A stretch of DNA of 64,000 nt from Kurthia sibirica (GTDB taxonomy: Bacteria; Bacillota; Bacilli; Bacillales_A; Planococcaceae), in the NCBI RefSeq assembly GCF_003143975.1, contig NZ_QFVR01000005.1:124001-188000 (forward strand). The letters run 5' to 3'. This document shows positions 1 to 9,407 of this stretch, piece after piece. The position numbers and the translations under genes were made by a program. How positions within the stretch are numbered: the stretch's first letter is position 1; every line of letters starts with the position of its first letter. The notes beneath the pieces were generated by a model that searched no databases, was not told where the DNA came from, and saw only the letters and a program-made list of their open reading frames with translations.

Positions 1-658
1 CAATTTCCACTATTTCCTTGGAAAGCATAGTTAATAAATCTTCTTTAATTGCCATTGTTGTTGCTGCTTCATTTGACGATAATAATTGAGTTTCTATATC
101 GATAAAATAGTTGCGTATTCTTTTCATACGCCCCATTACTTTATGATATGTATCCCAATTTATTTTAGAAGATATACTAACAAAATCATGTTGGAGCAAA
201 TCTTCTTGCATTGTATTTATTAAACGTTGTATTTCATCTCGCTCTGTTGCTGTAATCCGTTTGATTTTGGCATGCATAATTTGGAACTCTTTTGCTAGAT
301 GATGATAACTTGTTTCTAATTGCCATAAATGCTGTATTAATGTTAAATCATATTCTTTCTGTTCTTCAAGCGCCTCCGCTTGTTGCATGCGTTGATCTTC
401 TTGTTGAGTAAATCGAATCGTTTGATTTACGCCAAGTAAAGTGATGAAACCGCCTATTAGTGCTCCATAAAAAGTGAGCCAGGTCCCTTCATCTGCAGCA
501 AACCAATTTCCATCAGGAAACCCTTTTAATTTTAAAACTATATTTGTTAAGATAACGAGTATCGCAGCAGCAATACCATAGCCTAAAAATAATCGAATTG
601 TATAGATCCATCTTTTTGAGTTAGGCATTATTTTTTTTACTATTGGTCGCTTTGTCAC
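1..658 (-). CDS. Two-helix membrane protein with cytoplasmic coiled coil, partial
   Basis: The reading frame opens with GTG at 656-658, preceded by a GGGGGAG ribosome-binding site, and runs off the left edge of the window, so the C-terminus is missing. An ATG two bases upstream cannot be used because it is followed at once by TGA. The visible 219 residues contain a basic N-terminus, two hydrophobic segments (about residues 18-42 and 58-75) and then a long charged, helical region rich in Gln, Glu and Arg that looks like a coiled coil. I do not recognise a family; it is probably an inner-membrane protein with a cytoplasmic helical tail. Function unknown. Confidence 0.6.
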   Translation of the reverse strand, partial: MTKRPIVKKIMPNSKRWIYTIRLFLGYGIAAAILVILTNIVLKLKGFPDGNWFAADEGTWLTFYGALIGGFITLLGVNQTIRFTQQEDQRMQQAEALEEQKEYDLTLIQHLWQLETSYHHLAKEFQIMHAKIKRITATERDEIQRLINTMQEDLLQHDFVSISSKINWDTYHKVMGRMKRIRNYFIDIETQLLSSNEAATTMAIKEDLLTMLSKEIVEI

Positions 659-701
659 ATACTACTCCCCCTCACTACTCTCTATACCCCAATTTACTAT
701 A

Positions 702-732
702 CAAAAAAACAATATACATTTTTGTATATTGT
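702..732 (-). terminator. Rho-independent terminator downstream of the 856-1146 gene
   Basis: A 10-bp perfect inverted repeat (ACAATATACA, 709-718, with 723-732) is followed on the minus strand by a run of seven T. It lies between two minus-strand genes and should end the transcript of the small coiled-coil protein upstream. Confidence 0.7.
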
Positions 733-855
733 TAGTGAATTCTGATACTTTTATAGGTACTTTAATGAGGTCCACCTCACGCTGAACACCCTTATTCGAA
801 AACAGCCTCTTAAAGTGACTAGACCTCTATATCCAAAATTGAAAATAAAGGTTTT

Positions 856-1146
856 TCAGTCAACTCCATAAGACCTTTTCTTCTTACTTTTTTTTTTATT
901 ATGTTGTTCAAAATAATCCAATAGTTCTGTCTTTGATGGCGCTTTATTAAGGTCATCTTGTAATTCTAAACGTAATCTTGTCGTTTCTAATTTATAATTT
1001 TCATGTTTAATCTGTTCTAATTTTATTTGATTTTGTATTAATTCTTGCTCTAATTTTAATTTTTTTTCTAGATGTTTTAAGCGCGATTGATACGTATTTG
1101 TAGCCATACTTGCTACTGCAATCACCATGATCATAATCCACAGCAT
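856..1146 (-). CDS. Small membrane-anchored coiled-coil protein
   Basis: This 96-residue protein has one N-terminal hydrophobic helix (about residues 1-16), then a long, almost uninterrupted charged helix predicted to be a coiled coil (residues 20-75) and a very basic Lys-rich tail. The start ATG is preceded by AGAGGTG. The architecture suggests a membrane-anchored helical adaptor similar in shape to FtsL/DivIC-like or phage-shock-like small proteins, but no family motif is visible and I do not assign a function. It is probably a single-gene transcript, ended by the hairpin at 702-732. Confidence 0.6.
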   Translation of the reverse strand: MLWIMIMVIAVASMATNTYQSRLKHLEKKLKLEQELIQNQIKLEQIKHENYKLETTRLRLELQDDLNKAPSKTELLDYFEQHNKKKSKKKRSYGVD

Positions 1147-1258
1147 GGAAACACCTCTTTCTATAAGTCTTAAATAACCTGTTCAATTGTTCTTATCCTT
1201 CTTCACATGTATAATCATACTATAGATTAGTAAATTAAGTGAAAAGGAAGTTATTACT

Positions 1259-1477
1259 ATGGCCCTATTTAAAGAATTAACCGATCATGAAAAGAAAGTA
1301 TATGAATATGCACTCCGCGATGAGTTTAAAGGGATGGGTATTGAATTAGCGCAACAAGATCACTATGTTAACCAAGTGATTAACGCATCTGAAGCGTGTC
1401 TCATTTATTTACGAAAAAATGGGGCGATTGCTGTATCTCGCGAAGTATTACAGCCTGACAATCGCTTTACTAAATAA
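1259..1477 (+). CDS. Small conserved-looking protein of unknown function
   Basis: A 72-residue acidic/basic soluble protein with no membrane segment. The ATG is preceded by AAAGGAAG at good distance and the gene is closed by a strong terminator eight bases after the stop, which together make a real gene likely. The sequence looks like one compact helical domain with a single Cys; I recognise no motif. It is a lone gene transcribed away from its minus-strand neighbours. Confidence 0.65.
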   Translation: MALFKELTDHEKKVYEYALRDEFKGMGIELAQQDHYVNQVINASEACLIYLRKNGAIAVSREVLQPDNRFTK

Positions 1478-1484
1478 CTCTAAA

Positions 1485-1530
1485 CAGTAGTAACAACCTA
1501 ATTGGGCTGTTATTACTGTTTTTTTATTAT
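1485..1530 (+). terminator. Terminator of the 1259-1477 gene
   Basis: An 11-bp stem (CAGTAGTAACA with TGTTATTACTG, one G-U pair) with a short loop and seven T after it on the plus strand, eight bases past the stop codon. Confidence 0.85.
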
Positions 1531-1590
1531 ATTGTTATTATACCATTTTCCTTTAAAAATGGCTGTTGCCAACGCTTACCCCTAACAAAA

Positions 1591-1661
1591 AAACCAATAA
1601 TCTCCATGACGATACACCATACATTATTTTGCTGGTAGATCGTGATGAATAAATTATTGGT
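1591..1661 (-). terminator. Probable terminator of the 1672-1881 gene
   Basis: ACCAATAAT (1593-1601) can pair with ATTATTGGT (1653-1661), and the minus strand continues into seven T. The loop is long (about 50 bases) with some internal pairing, so this is weaker than most terminators here. Confidence 0.45.
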
Positions 1662-1671
1662 CCATCATTCT

Positions 1672-1881
1672 TTATTTAATTTGTTCTTTATAGTGTTTCG
1701 CTCTAAAGAAAAATGTAAATAGTGCAAGCACTAAACAACCTACTGCTGCTCCAAAATAAATTTTTTCATAGTTAGTTTGTTCAATAGCTGTTTTTGAAGC
1801 TGCAAATGCAGTATTTGACCCTGTGGCCATAACAAATAACACGAATAACGCCGTGCTTATTTTGCGCCATGCTTTTTTCAT
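1672..1881 (-). CDS. Small membrane or secreted protein with signal-like N-terminus
   Basis: A 69-residue protein with a basic start (MKKAWRK), a first hydrophobic stretch ending in a signal-peptidase-like NTAFAAS site near residue 28, a short polar region and a second membrane helix (about residues 42-60) ending in Lys/Arg. It may be a cleaved single-span membrane protein with a tiny extracellular part. Family not recognised. It sits just downstream of sbcC on the same strand, but the spacing and its own terminator suggest a separate unit. Confidence 0.55.
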   Translation of the reverse strand: MKKAWRKISTALFVLFVMATGSNTAFAASKTAIEQTNYEKIYFGAAVGCLVLALFTFFFRAKHYKEQIK

Positions 1882-1953
1882 TCTAAATTATTCCCCTTTT
1901 TCATACAATGTTTCAGTGACTGATGAAAATACTCTATTTCGTCGTCATTCATC

Positions 1954-4900
1954 TTATTTTATCACAAAACGACTATGACTATAGCCTTCCTTTGTCTTAT
2001 TTACTTCTAAGGTAGCAGGAATTGTGTCTTTTAGTTCGCTAACATGTGAAATTATACCAATCATTCTACCTGTTTTTTGCAATTCTACTAAAGTATCAAT
2101 CGCCTTACTCAAGGCTTCTTCATCTAAAGTCCCAAAACCTTCATCGATAAACATCGTATCCATATGAACATTTCCTTTAAAACTTTGAATAATATCACTC
2201 ATACCTAGCGCTAAACACAACGATGCATTAAATTGTTCGCCACCTGATAATGTTTTGACATCGCGCTCTTGCCCTGTATACGTATCATAGACATCCAAAC
2301 TTAAGCCAGATTGCTTACCGTTACCATCTAGTCGCTCGCTACGTAACAGGCGATATTGTCCATTTGACAGTGGTAATAATCGTTCGTTGGCAGCGTGGAT
2401 AATTTGTTCTAAATACTCTATTTGTAAATAGCGTTCAAAAGATATTTTCAAATTGTTTTTACCGGCTAACACATCATAGAGTTTAATAATATGACCAGCG
2501 CGTTTTTCCAAAATTGCCATTTTATCATTTGTTGCTTGCAGTTGATTTTCAATGCGCTCGCTCATTTGTATTATTTGCTCCGTTTTACGAATAGTCGTGG
2601 CTACTGCTTCAAATTCAGTTGACAAAAGATCAATATTCTCTTGAAGAACGACTAAATTGAATGGTTCTTTATTTGCATAGAGCTGCGCATCGTCTGTAAT
2701 TTGCTGTTGTTTCGCGTAGCACTCATTTTTATACTGTAAAAGATCTTCTTTTAATGATTCTAGTATTTGCGGATCCACTCTTGCTGTTATATACGCACTA
2801 CCATCCATGAACCCTGCTTCTAATACTTTTGCTTTAAACAGGTCTTCACTTTCTGCTAACGCCAATACTACACTTGCCAACTGCTGTTGTTTGGCCTTAG
2901 ATGCGGTCACAGCAATCGTTTGTTGGTGTTTGGTATTGTCAAGTTGTTCGATCGATTTCTTTAAGATCAGTTGGAAATTTTGAAGTGCCGAACTTGCCGA
3001 TTTTATCGCCGCAATAACTTCTTGTTGCGTAGCAAACTGGACTGGTAATAATTTGGTTTTTTCTTGAATAAGCAGTTCGATTTCACGTCTTTCATACTGT
3101 AATTCACCCACCGCTTTTTCAAGGTTTTGCAATGTCATCCGATTTTGCTCTAACTGCTGACGCATCCTATGGATTTTTTCTTCAAGAGTAGCACAGTTCT
3201 TTTTCAATTGAATTTTGTCAGTTACTTGACGTTTTAAGTCATAAATTGTTTCATGAATCGTCGTTTCATCAAATTTTATTGTTTTAAATTCTGCTAAACA
3301 ATCCGTCGCATTTTTACTTTGTTGTTGTGCATTTTTGATAGCTATTTGTAAAGAATAGACATTCTGTTCTACTCGCTTCACGTCATTTTGTGCTATTTGT
3401 AAATCCTGGCGATTTACTGTCATGTCAACTATCCCTATTGTGCTTGATTCATGTGTTGTACTGCCACATACAGGGCATGCTTCTCCAGCTACTAATTGTG
3501 CCGCCAACACGCTGGCTTGATTGGATAACCACGCATTTTCTAATCTTTCAAAATCTGCTTGTTTTTGTTGTAAAATCCTCTTTTCATTAGCTATTGCTAT
3601 TTCATTGTCAGCTATAGTTTTTATAGCTGACTGCCGACTATCTAACTGTACAGCTACTTTTTCTAATGTATAAAACTGTGTTTGTAAGGCATCGATATTA
3701 GCCGTTTGTGATTGAAGTGAAGCAAATCGCTGTTCTTCTTCTGGTAAAGCTTTTTGAAGCGTCATAAATTGCTGTTCATTTTGTTTCAAATTCTTTTCAG
3801 CATGGAGAGTTGTTGTTGTAATTTCAGCAAATTTCGCTTTTAATTTTGTCAATTCTTCATACATTGGTAGAATTTTTTGCCACTCATTCATTTCGTTTTT
3901 TAATTTTTCAATTTGCTGTTCTTTACTATTCGCTTCATTAAATTGCTGTTGTGCTTGCTCCACTAACTGTGTAGTTTTTTCGATTGCCTGCAAAGCATCT
4001 GCCGCTTCGGTAGTCAATTGGCTATGTTGTTGACGTATTTTACGATAAGACTGCTCATAAGGAATAATATGTTCTGCTTTATGGGCCTTTGCTATACGTT
4101 GTTCTTTTGTTAGATAGTCGGGCGCAAGTATTTCTAATTGTTGTAAGCGCAATTCAGCTGCTTTATATCCCGATAATGACTGATTAAAATGTTCCGCATT
4201 CGTATATTTTTTACGCGCTATATCAAGTTCAAACTGCTGTTTTACTTGCTGTTCTTTTAATGGTATTAGTTGATCTTTATAAAAAATCTTTTCCAACTGC
4301 AAGGCTTCAATAATTTGACTGGTGGATTTAAACGTCTTCGCAAGCACCTCAAATAATTCACTTGGTCGTTGGTCAAATGATTCAGAAATCTTGCTGATAT
4401 AAATAGCCTGTTCATTTTGTACTAGCTGTAATTCTTTTTCAGCATAGTCTTTTTTATCTTTTAAGCGGTCTGCCATACGCTTAAAATTTTCTGTTTTAAA
4501 AATTTTCCGTAATATATCACCTTTATTTTTCGAATCAGAGGTTAGCAACTTACGAAATTCCCCTTGTGGTAACATGACAATTTGTTTAAACTGATCCTGT
4601 GTTAAACCAATTATTTCTTCAAGTTTATTGTTGAGATCTTTAATCTTATGAGAATCTAATATTGGTTCTTCGCCATTCTCCGTAATTTCTACAAATTCCG
4701 TTTTATCACCTGTCGCTGTTTTATTGCCTTTTTTTATATGGGCAAGTTGACGTAATATACGATACCTTTTATTTTTCATATCAAAAACTAACTCGATTGC
4801 AGTATGAAGTGTATCATCCGCAAAGTCGCTACGCACATTCCCCGCATTTTCACGTTCTTCTCCACTTACGCTGCCATAGAGAGCAAAACAAATCCCATCA

Positions 4901-5034
4901 AAAATGGTCGTTTTCCCTGCTCCAGTCGGTCCTGATATTACAAATATTTGATTGTCTTCAAGCTTCGTAAAATCGATTATTTCTTCATCGCGATAGGGTC
5001 CAAAAGCTGTCATACTTAATTTTATAGGTTTCAT
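1954..5034 (-). CDS. sbcC: Exonuclease subunit SbcC (Rad50-like ATPase)
   Basis: SbcC is the ATPase subunit of the SbcCD (Rad50/Mre11-like) nuclease that cleaves DNA hairpins and palindromes and processes blocked DNA ends. The 1026 residues show the expected order: N-terminal half of the ABC ATPase with Walker A GPTGAGKTT (about residue 35), two very long coiled coils, a central zinc hook CPVCG (about residue 517), then the C-terminal half with signature LSGGE and Walker B ending IDEGFG (about residue 960). Length is normal for Bacillales. The ATG overlaps the sbcD stop by four bases (ATGA), so the two subunits are translationally coupled. Confidence 0.96.
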   Translation of the reverse strand: MKPIKLSMTAFGPYRDEEIIDFTKLEDNQIFVISGPTGAGKTTIFDGICFALYGSVSGEERENAGNVRSDFADDTLHTAIELVFDMKNKRYRILRQLAHIKKGNKTATGDKTEFVEITENGEEPILDSHKIKDLNNKLEEIIGLTQDQFKQIVMLPQGEFRKLLTSDSKNKGDILRKIFKTENFKRMADRLKDKKDYAEKELQLVQNEQAIYISKISESFDQRPSELFEVLAKTFKSTSQIIEALQLEKIFYKDQLIPLKEQQVKQQFELDIARKKYTNAEHFNQSLSGYKAAELRLQQLEILAPDYLTKEQRIAKAHKAEHIIPYEQSYRKIRQQHSQLTTEAADALQAIEKTTQLVEQAQQQFNEANSKEQQIEKLKNEMNEWQKILPMYEELTKLKAKFAEITTTTLHAEKNLKQNEQQFMTLQKALPEEEQRFASLQSQTANIDALQTQFYTLEKVAVQLDSRQSAIKTIADNEIAIANEKRILQQKQADFERLENAWLSNQASVLAAQLVAGEACPVCGSTTHESSTIGIVDMTVNRQDLQIAQNDVKRVEQNVYSLQIAIKNAQQQSKNATDCLAEFKTIKFDETTIHETIYDLKRQVTDKIQLKKNCATLEEKIHRMRQQLEQNRMTLQNLEKAVGELQYERREIELLIQEKTKLLPVQFATQQEVIAAIKSASSALQNFQLILKKSIEQLDNTKHQQTIAVTASKAKQQQLASVVLALAESEDLFKAKVLEAGFMDGSAYITARVDPQILESLKEDLLQYKNECYAKQQQITDDAQLYANKEPFNLVVLQENIDLLSTEFEAVATTIRKTEQIIQMSERIENQLQATNDKMAILEKRAGHIIKLYDVLAGKNNLKISFERYLQIEYLEQIIHAANERLLPLSNGQYRLLRSERLDGNGKQSGLSLDVYDTYTGQERDVKTLSGGEQFNASLCLALGMSDIIQSFKGNVHMDTMFIDEGFGTLDEEALSKAIDTLVELQKTGRMIGIISHVSELKDTIPATLEVNKTKEGYSHSRFVIK

Positions 5035-6188
5035 CGGCGTTGCCCCCCCTGCTCTCTTTCCTCATCCAATTCATCTTGTAGTAGTTCATTAAATAATGTT
5101 TGCATAGCATCATCTGGTTGTTCACCAAGGATTTCAGCATAAAAAGCAGTAAATAGTGTTTGAGAATCCATCGCTTGGCGGCTTTCACCTAGATGAACAA
5201 CTTCCAATTCTCCACGAAGTATCTTTCTTTCAATATGCATGGCATTTGGGAATACCGTGCGAATTTTCTCCATGGGTGTAATGATTACTGTATCATCCAA
5301 CAATGTGACGTACACATAGTCATCGCTTGGTGTCATCGCTAATAACTCATCCATCTTCCCTTCAATACGACGCATATCACGTAGTGGCTTTACGAACTGT
5401 TTGTCTATTGTCACTTTACCATCTGCCGCTAAATCAATTAGTAAAAAACCTTTTTTGTGATTTTCTTCTGAAATACTATATTTCAACGGTGATCCACTAT
5501 AGCGAATTTTTTCATCTTGCACGAAATGAGCCTGATGTAAATGCCCTAATGCTGTATAACTAAATGGCATAAAGAGATTCGAATCAACACATTCTGATCC
5601 CCCTATACTAAGCGGACGTTCTCCATCATCTGGATTTTCTTCTTCCACACCATTTTTGGTAACAAAAGCATGACCAATACAAACAGAACGAGCATATTTA
5701 TGGTCTATAGCAGACATAATTTTAGCCATTGCTTGTTCATTCGAACGAATCGCGTCATCGTTAAAGACATAACGCACCTCTTGTGGGTCGGCAAAAGGAA
5801 TTAAATAAAAGGCAACTTCACCAAATTCATCTTGTAAAATGATTGGAGGCATCTGCGCGTCTAATTTGCCACGCATATAAAGACCGCTCGTTTTGAATAG
5901 TTCCGAGCCAAAATCAATGCGGCTCGTGCTATCATGATTCCCTGCGATAGCTAACAGTGGTATATGTCGTTCTTTAACAATTGCCTTGAATGTCTCATCC
6001 AATAACTTCACTGCTTCAACAGGTGGAATAGAACGATCATAAATATCACCTGCAACAATAACGACATCCGGTTTTAAATCATCGATTGCTGCAAGAAGCT
6101 GTTGCATAATATAACGTTGTTCCTCCAACATAGATACACCCTGTACAACCTTCCCTAAATGCCAATCTGCTGTATGTAAAATTCTCAT
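5031..6188 (-). CDS. sbcD: Exonuclease subunit SbcD (Mre11-like)
   Basis: The nuclease subunit of SbcCD. The 385-residue protein carries the metallophosphoesterase motifs in order: DWHLG (residues 8-12), GDIYDR, GNHD, and the late GHAF and GHLH histidine motifs that bind the two metal ions. A capping region and an acidic C-terminus follow. It is the first gene of the sbcDC pair and overlaps sbcC by four bases. The pair acts in the cytoplasm on DNA ends and cruciforms, which is of interest here because the window holds many large inverted repeats. Confidence 0.96.
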   Translation of the reverse strand: MRILHTADWHLGKVVQGVSMLEEQRYIMQQLLAAIDDLKPDVVIVAGDIYDRSIPPVEAVKLLDETFKAIVKERHIPLLAIAGNHDSTSRIDFGSELFKTSGLYMRGKLDAQMPPIILQDEFGEVAFYLIPFADPQEVRYVFNDDAIRSNEQAMAKIMSAIDHKYARSVCIGHAFVTKNGVEEENPDDGERPLSIGGSECVDSNLFMPFSYTALGHLHQAHFVQDEKIRYSGSPLKYSISEENHKKGFLLIDLAADGKVTIDKQFVKPLRDMRRIEGKMDELLAMTPSDDYVYVTLLDDTVIITPMEKIRTVFPNAMHIERKILRGELEVVHLGESRQAMDSQTLFTAFYAEILGEQPDDAMQTLFNELLQDELDEEREQGGQRR

Positions 6189-6583
6189 CTATTTTGCACT
6201 CCTTTAGTCACATTCATCTATACTCTATTAATTTTATCATACGCTCACTTCCTGTGGTGACACATAATAATCCTCCCATCAATTAAAAAGCACCTTATTT
6301 ATGAGTGCTTTACGTCACATATTAAGATGATGTGATTCGCTCTTTTCAAACCACGTCACTGTTCTATTCGAATGAAAGTTAGTCAATATTTCTATCTATT
6401 TCCTTTTTCAGCATATGAATCGCTCACGCTATGCTTTTTGATACACAAAATCCACATGCGCATGTCTACTGCAAACTTAGTTGAAGTGCGAGACTGACGG
6501 AAAGCGTCAAGCAGATATGGTATTGTTTGAAAATCCCCAAAAATAGAATGAAAGAGATTAATTGTCCACTTCATATGACACCT
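6189..6583 (-). other. Intergenic region, no gene recognised
   Basis: About 400 bases between sbcD and the symporter. It holds a weak hairpin with five T on the minus strand (6285-6311), one copy of an interspersed 70-bp repeat (6311-6378) and A/T-rich sequence. A 69-codon open frame on the minus strand (6392-6601) has no ribosome-binding site, unlikely composition and overlaps the symporter terminator, so I do not call it a gene. Confidence 0.5.
6311..6378 (+). repeat. Interspersed intergenic repeat, copy 1 of 3
   Basis: About 68 bases that align with 50188-50260 and 58458-58527. The shared core reads roughly CATATT, then TGATTTG, TCTTTCAAA, a CAC/CAC block and TTTTCTATTC ending near TCG. 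The TGATTTG and CAAATCA parts can pair as a small hairpin in the better-preserved copies. All copies are intergenic. The origin is unknown; it may be a decayed short mobile repeat or a recurring terminator type. Confidence 0.5.
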
Positions 6584-6615
6584 ACAAAAAAAACAATCCA
6601 TTTTATAGGATTGCT
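6584..6615 (-). terminator. Terminator of the symporter gene
   Basis: CAATCC (6594-6599) pairs with GGATTG (6608-6613) and the minus strand continues into eight T; it lies directly after the symporter stop codon. Confidence 0.8.
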
Positions 6616-6623
6616 TTTCACTC

Positions 6624-7964
6624 TTATTTAAAGGCTAAAAAGTATAAAACAATTACGATAACAATTGGTACAACCGTGTACATTAGAACTCTCCACAAAG
6701 TAAACCATTTCTCAGATAATCTACTAGCAGCCAAAAATTCTTTTTTCACTAATGCTTGGTCTACCTTATACATGATAAAGATTGCGATGAGTAAATTACC
6801 TGCTGGTAGCATAATATTACTTACTAAGAAATCTGTTGCATCAAAAAATGTTCGATTAGCTATTTTGACATCTTTTAAAGAACTTGATGATAAAGCTGCT
6901 GGGATTGCGGCGATTATGACAATACAGCCGACAATCCATGTAATTGTTTTACGGAAACCCGGCCATTTTTCTGATAGCGCTGCTACAATAATCTCATATA
7001 AACTAAATGATGAAGTTAATGTAGCAAATAAGAACAACAGTAAAAATAATGCAAAGAATACTTCTCCAAATGGTAAATGTCCAAAAACTGTTGGTAATAC
7101 GATGAATAATAAACCTGGGCCTTCTGCTGGTTGAAGCCCTACAGAGAAAACAACTGGAAAAATAGCTAAACCTGCAAGTAAAGATACAAAGATATTCATC
7201 AGGACAACCGAACCAGCGGCATTTGGTAAACTGACGTCTTTTTTCAGATAAGAACTATAGGTAATCATACATGAAAAACCAACTGCTAAAGCAAAGAATG
7301 CTTGACCTAAAGCATATATGACTGCTTTCATTGTAATCGCTGAAAAATCTGGTTTTAAGAAAAATTCAACACCTGCCATTGCGCCCGGAAGCGTTAAAGC
7401 ACGTATAACTAGTATAGTGAAAAATATAAATAGCAGTGGCATCATCACTTTATTTGCTTTTTCAATACCATTTTGAATGCCTAAAGAGACGACCAAAATA
7501 TTGATGATTGAAAAAACAGCTAACCCTAAAATAGTAAGCCATGGTGAAGATGTCACTTCGCTAAACAATTGTGCCGCATCGAGATGATCGCTGATCGCAC
7601 TACCTATAACTGCTTTTCCTGTGTAAATTGTAATCCAACCACCTACCACACTATAAAATGATAGGAGTAAAAAACAACCGATTACACCAAGTCTACCAAC
7701 CCAAATCCATAGTGAGTTCGGGGCTAATTTTTTATATGCTGATACGGCTTCTTTTTGGGTACCACGTCCAATAATAAACTCTGAAATTAACATAGGTAAA
7801 CCTATTATCAATGTGAAAATAACAAATAATAGGAAAAATGCACCCCCACCATTCTCACCTGTAACATATGGTAATTTCCAAATTGCACCTAATCCAATCG
7901 CTGCTCCTGCTGATGACAATATAAAGCCTAATTTTGAAGACCATTGCCCTTTTCTCTCATTCAT
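6624..7964 (-). CDS. Sodium-dependent neurotransmitter-symporter-family transporter
   Basis: A 446-residue polytopic protein of the NSS (SNF) family, which couples sodium entry to uptake of amino acids or related amines. The diagnostic N-terminus is present: GFILSSAGAAIGLGAIWKLPY in the first membrane helix, including the unwound Gly-rich stretch that binds substrate and sodium, followed by GENGGGAFF and the second helix. About eleven hydrophobic helices are visible, the usual bacterial number. Bacterial relatives (TnaT, MhsT, LeuT) transport hydrophobic amino acids, so an amino acid substrate is likely but the specificity cannot be read. It is a single-gene transcript, divergent from the efflux pump at 8140. 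Confidence 0.9.
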   Translation of the reverse strand: MNERKGQWSSKLGFILSSAGAAIGLGAIWKLPYVTGENGGGAFFLLFVIFTLIIGLPMLISEFIIGRGTQKEAVSAYKKLAPNSLWIWVGRLGVIGCFLLLSFYSVVGGWITIYTGKAVIGSAISDHLDAAQLFSEVTSSPWLTILGLAVFSIINILVVSLGIQNGIEKANKVMMPLLFIFFTILVIRALTLPGAMAGVEFFLKPDFSAITMKAVIYALGQAFFALAVGFSCMITYSSYLKKDVSLPNAAGSVVLMNIFVSLLAGLAIFPVVFSVGLQPAEGPGLLFIVLPTVFGHLPFGEVFFALFLLLFLFATLTSSFSLYEIIVAALSEKWPGFRKTITWIVGCIVIIAAIPAALSSSSLKDVKIANRTFFDATDFLVSNIMLPAGNLLIAIFIMYKVDQALVKKEFLAASRLSEKWFTLWRVLMYTVVPIVIVIVLYFLAFK

Positions 7965-8139
7965 ACTATTCCTCCATTGCTCTGCTCAACTCAACTAATC
8001 CTAACGATTGTGAGATAAATTATTGTACTATTTTATCACAGTCACTTGAAATAGTATTGAAATAATTTATTTCCGAGAAAATCATTGTTTTTTCTGTTAT
8101 GATTAGTGCACTTCGACAACTAGTGAAAGGAGCTTATTT

Positions 8140-9348
8140 ATGACCGATTCAACACTCATATCCAAAGGAAAAGTATGGCTTGTGTTAATTTTAGGATCGC
8201 TATCTGCTTTTGGACCTTTATCCATGGATATGTATTTACCTTCCTTACCAACAGTAGCAACAGATCTCCATACAACGACTTCAACCGCTCAACTCAGTTT
8301 AACAGCGTGCCTACTCGGTTTAGCATTTGGACAACTTTTTTTTGGTCCTTTAAGTGATAAAATAGGTCGCCGCAAACCGCTGTTAATTACCTTAATTCTT
8401 TATTCCACTGCTTCATTATTATGTGGGCTAGCCAATTCAATCGAATTGTTAATTGTAATGCGCTTCATACAAGGATTCACTGGTGCTGCTGGCATTGTCA
8501 TTTCAAAAGCGGCAGCAAGAGATCTATATAGTGGAAAAGACCTGACAAAATTCATCGCTTTATTGGCATTGGTCAATGGCGTTGCCCCCATTGTCGCGCC
8601 ATTATTTGGTGGCATTATTTTATCATTTGCACAATGGCATTTTGTCTTTTATACATTGGCTATTATCGGTTTAGTTATGTTAGTAGCCGTTATTTGGAAA
8701 CTACCAGAAACATTACCTGTGGCTGAGCGTGTACAAGGAAATATACTCGCTCCTTATAAATCATTCCCGAAAATACTAAAAGATAAAAGTTTTATGAACT
8801 TTGCTATATCCCAGGCGTTAATAATGACCTGCCTTTTTGCATACATAGCTGGTTCGCCCTTCGTACTCCAAAAAATGTATGGTTTAACTGCTGTTGAGTT
8901 CTCAGCAACATTCGCCATTAACGGCGTTGGTATTATTATCGCGACACAAATAACCGCTCGACTTGCTTCGACAATCGCAGAACAAAGTTTACTACGTTTT
9001 GGCACTTTACTTGCAACCATTGGTAGTACTTTATTGTTAATCGTTGCCGTGAATCGCCTATCTATTTGGTTATTAATGCTGTCCTTATTATTAATTGTTG
9101 CTGCTGTTGGCATTGTCACAACAACAGCCTTCTCCCTCGCCATGCAAAACCAAGGGAAACAAGCTGGTAGTGCATCTGCTTTACTGGGTCTACTCGCTTT
9201 TGTTGGGGGCTCCATTGTATCACCACTTGTTGGAATAGCCGGTGAAGATACTGCCATTCCTATGGCCCTAGTCATTTTTGTCTGCGCTCTGGTAGCATAT
9301 ATACTCAATTTATTTTTGAAAAACAATACGCTCCCCGTGAATAAATAA
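8140..9348 (+). CDS. Bcr/CflA-type multidrug efflux MFS transporter
   Basis: A 402-residue major facilitator with twelve predicted membrane helices. The loop between helices 2 and 3 carries GPLSDKIGRRKPLL, the classic MFS motif A, and the N-terminus has the SMDMYLPSLP sequence typical of the Bcr/CflA drug-resistance subfamily (bicyclomycin, chloramphenicol and other drug exporters driven by proton entry). The ATG follows GAAAGGAG at good spacing. It is transcribed alone; no clear terminator follows before the broken ISL3 element. The actual substrate is not predictable. Confidence 0.9.
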   Translation: MTDSTLISKGKVWLVLILGSLSAFGPLSMDMYLPSLPTVATDLHTTTSTAQLSLTACLLGLAFGQLFFGPLSDKIGRRKPLLITLILYSTASLLCGLANSIELLIVMRFIQGFTGAAGIVISKAAARDLYSGKDLTKFIALLALVNGVAPIVAPLFGGIILSFAQWHFVFYTLAIIGLVMLVAVIWKLPETLPVAERVQGNILAPYKSFPKILKDKSFMNFAISQALIMTCLFAYIAGSPFVLQKMYGLTAVEFSATFAINGVGIIIATQITARLASTIAEQSLLRFGTLLATIGSTLLLIVAVNRLSIWLLMLSLLLIVAAVGIVTTTAFSLAMQNQGKQAGSASALLGLLAFVGGSIVSPLVGIAGEDTAIPMALVIFVCALVAYILNLFLKNNTLPVNK

Positions 9349-9407
9349 AGAGCAGTACTATTCATTCGCCTTCTCGAAAAAGCGTGCTTTAACATAATAG
9401 GCTAGCA

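Noticed and set aside
6392-6601. 69-codon minus-strand frame with many Cys and His
   Set aside because: No ribosome-binding site, overlaps the symporter terminator, and lies in a repeat-bearing intergenic region.
6562-7134. 190-codon plus-strand frame
   Set aside because: Antisense shadow of the NSS symporter; Asn/Lys/Thr-rich translation of a membrane protein's complement.
8754-9395. 213-codon minus-strand frame
   Set aside because: Antisense shadow of the Bcr/CflA transporter, without a ribosome-binding site.
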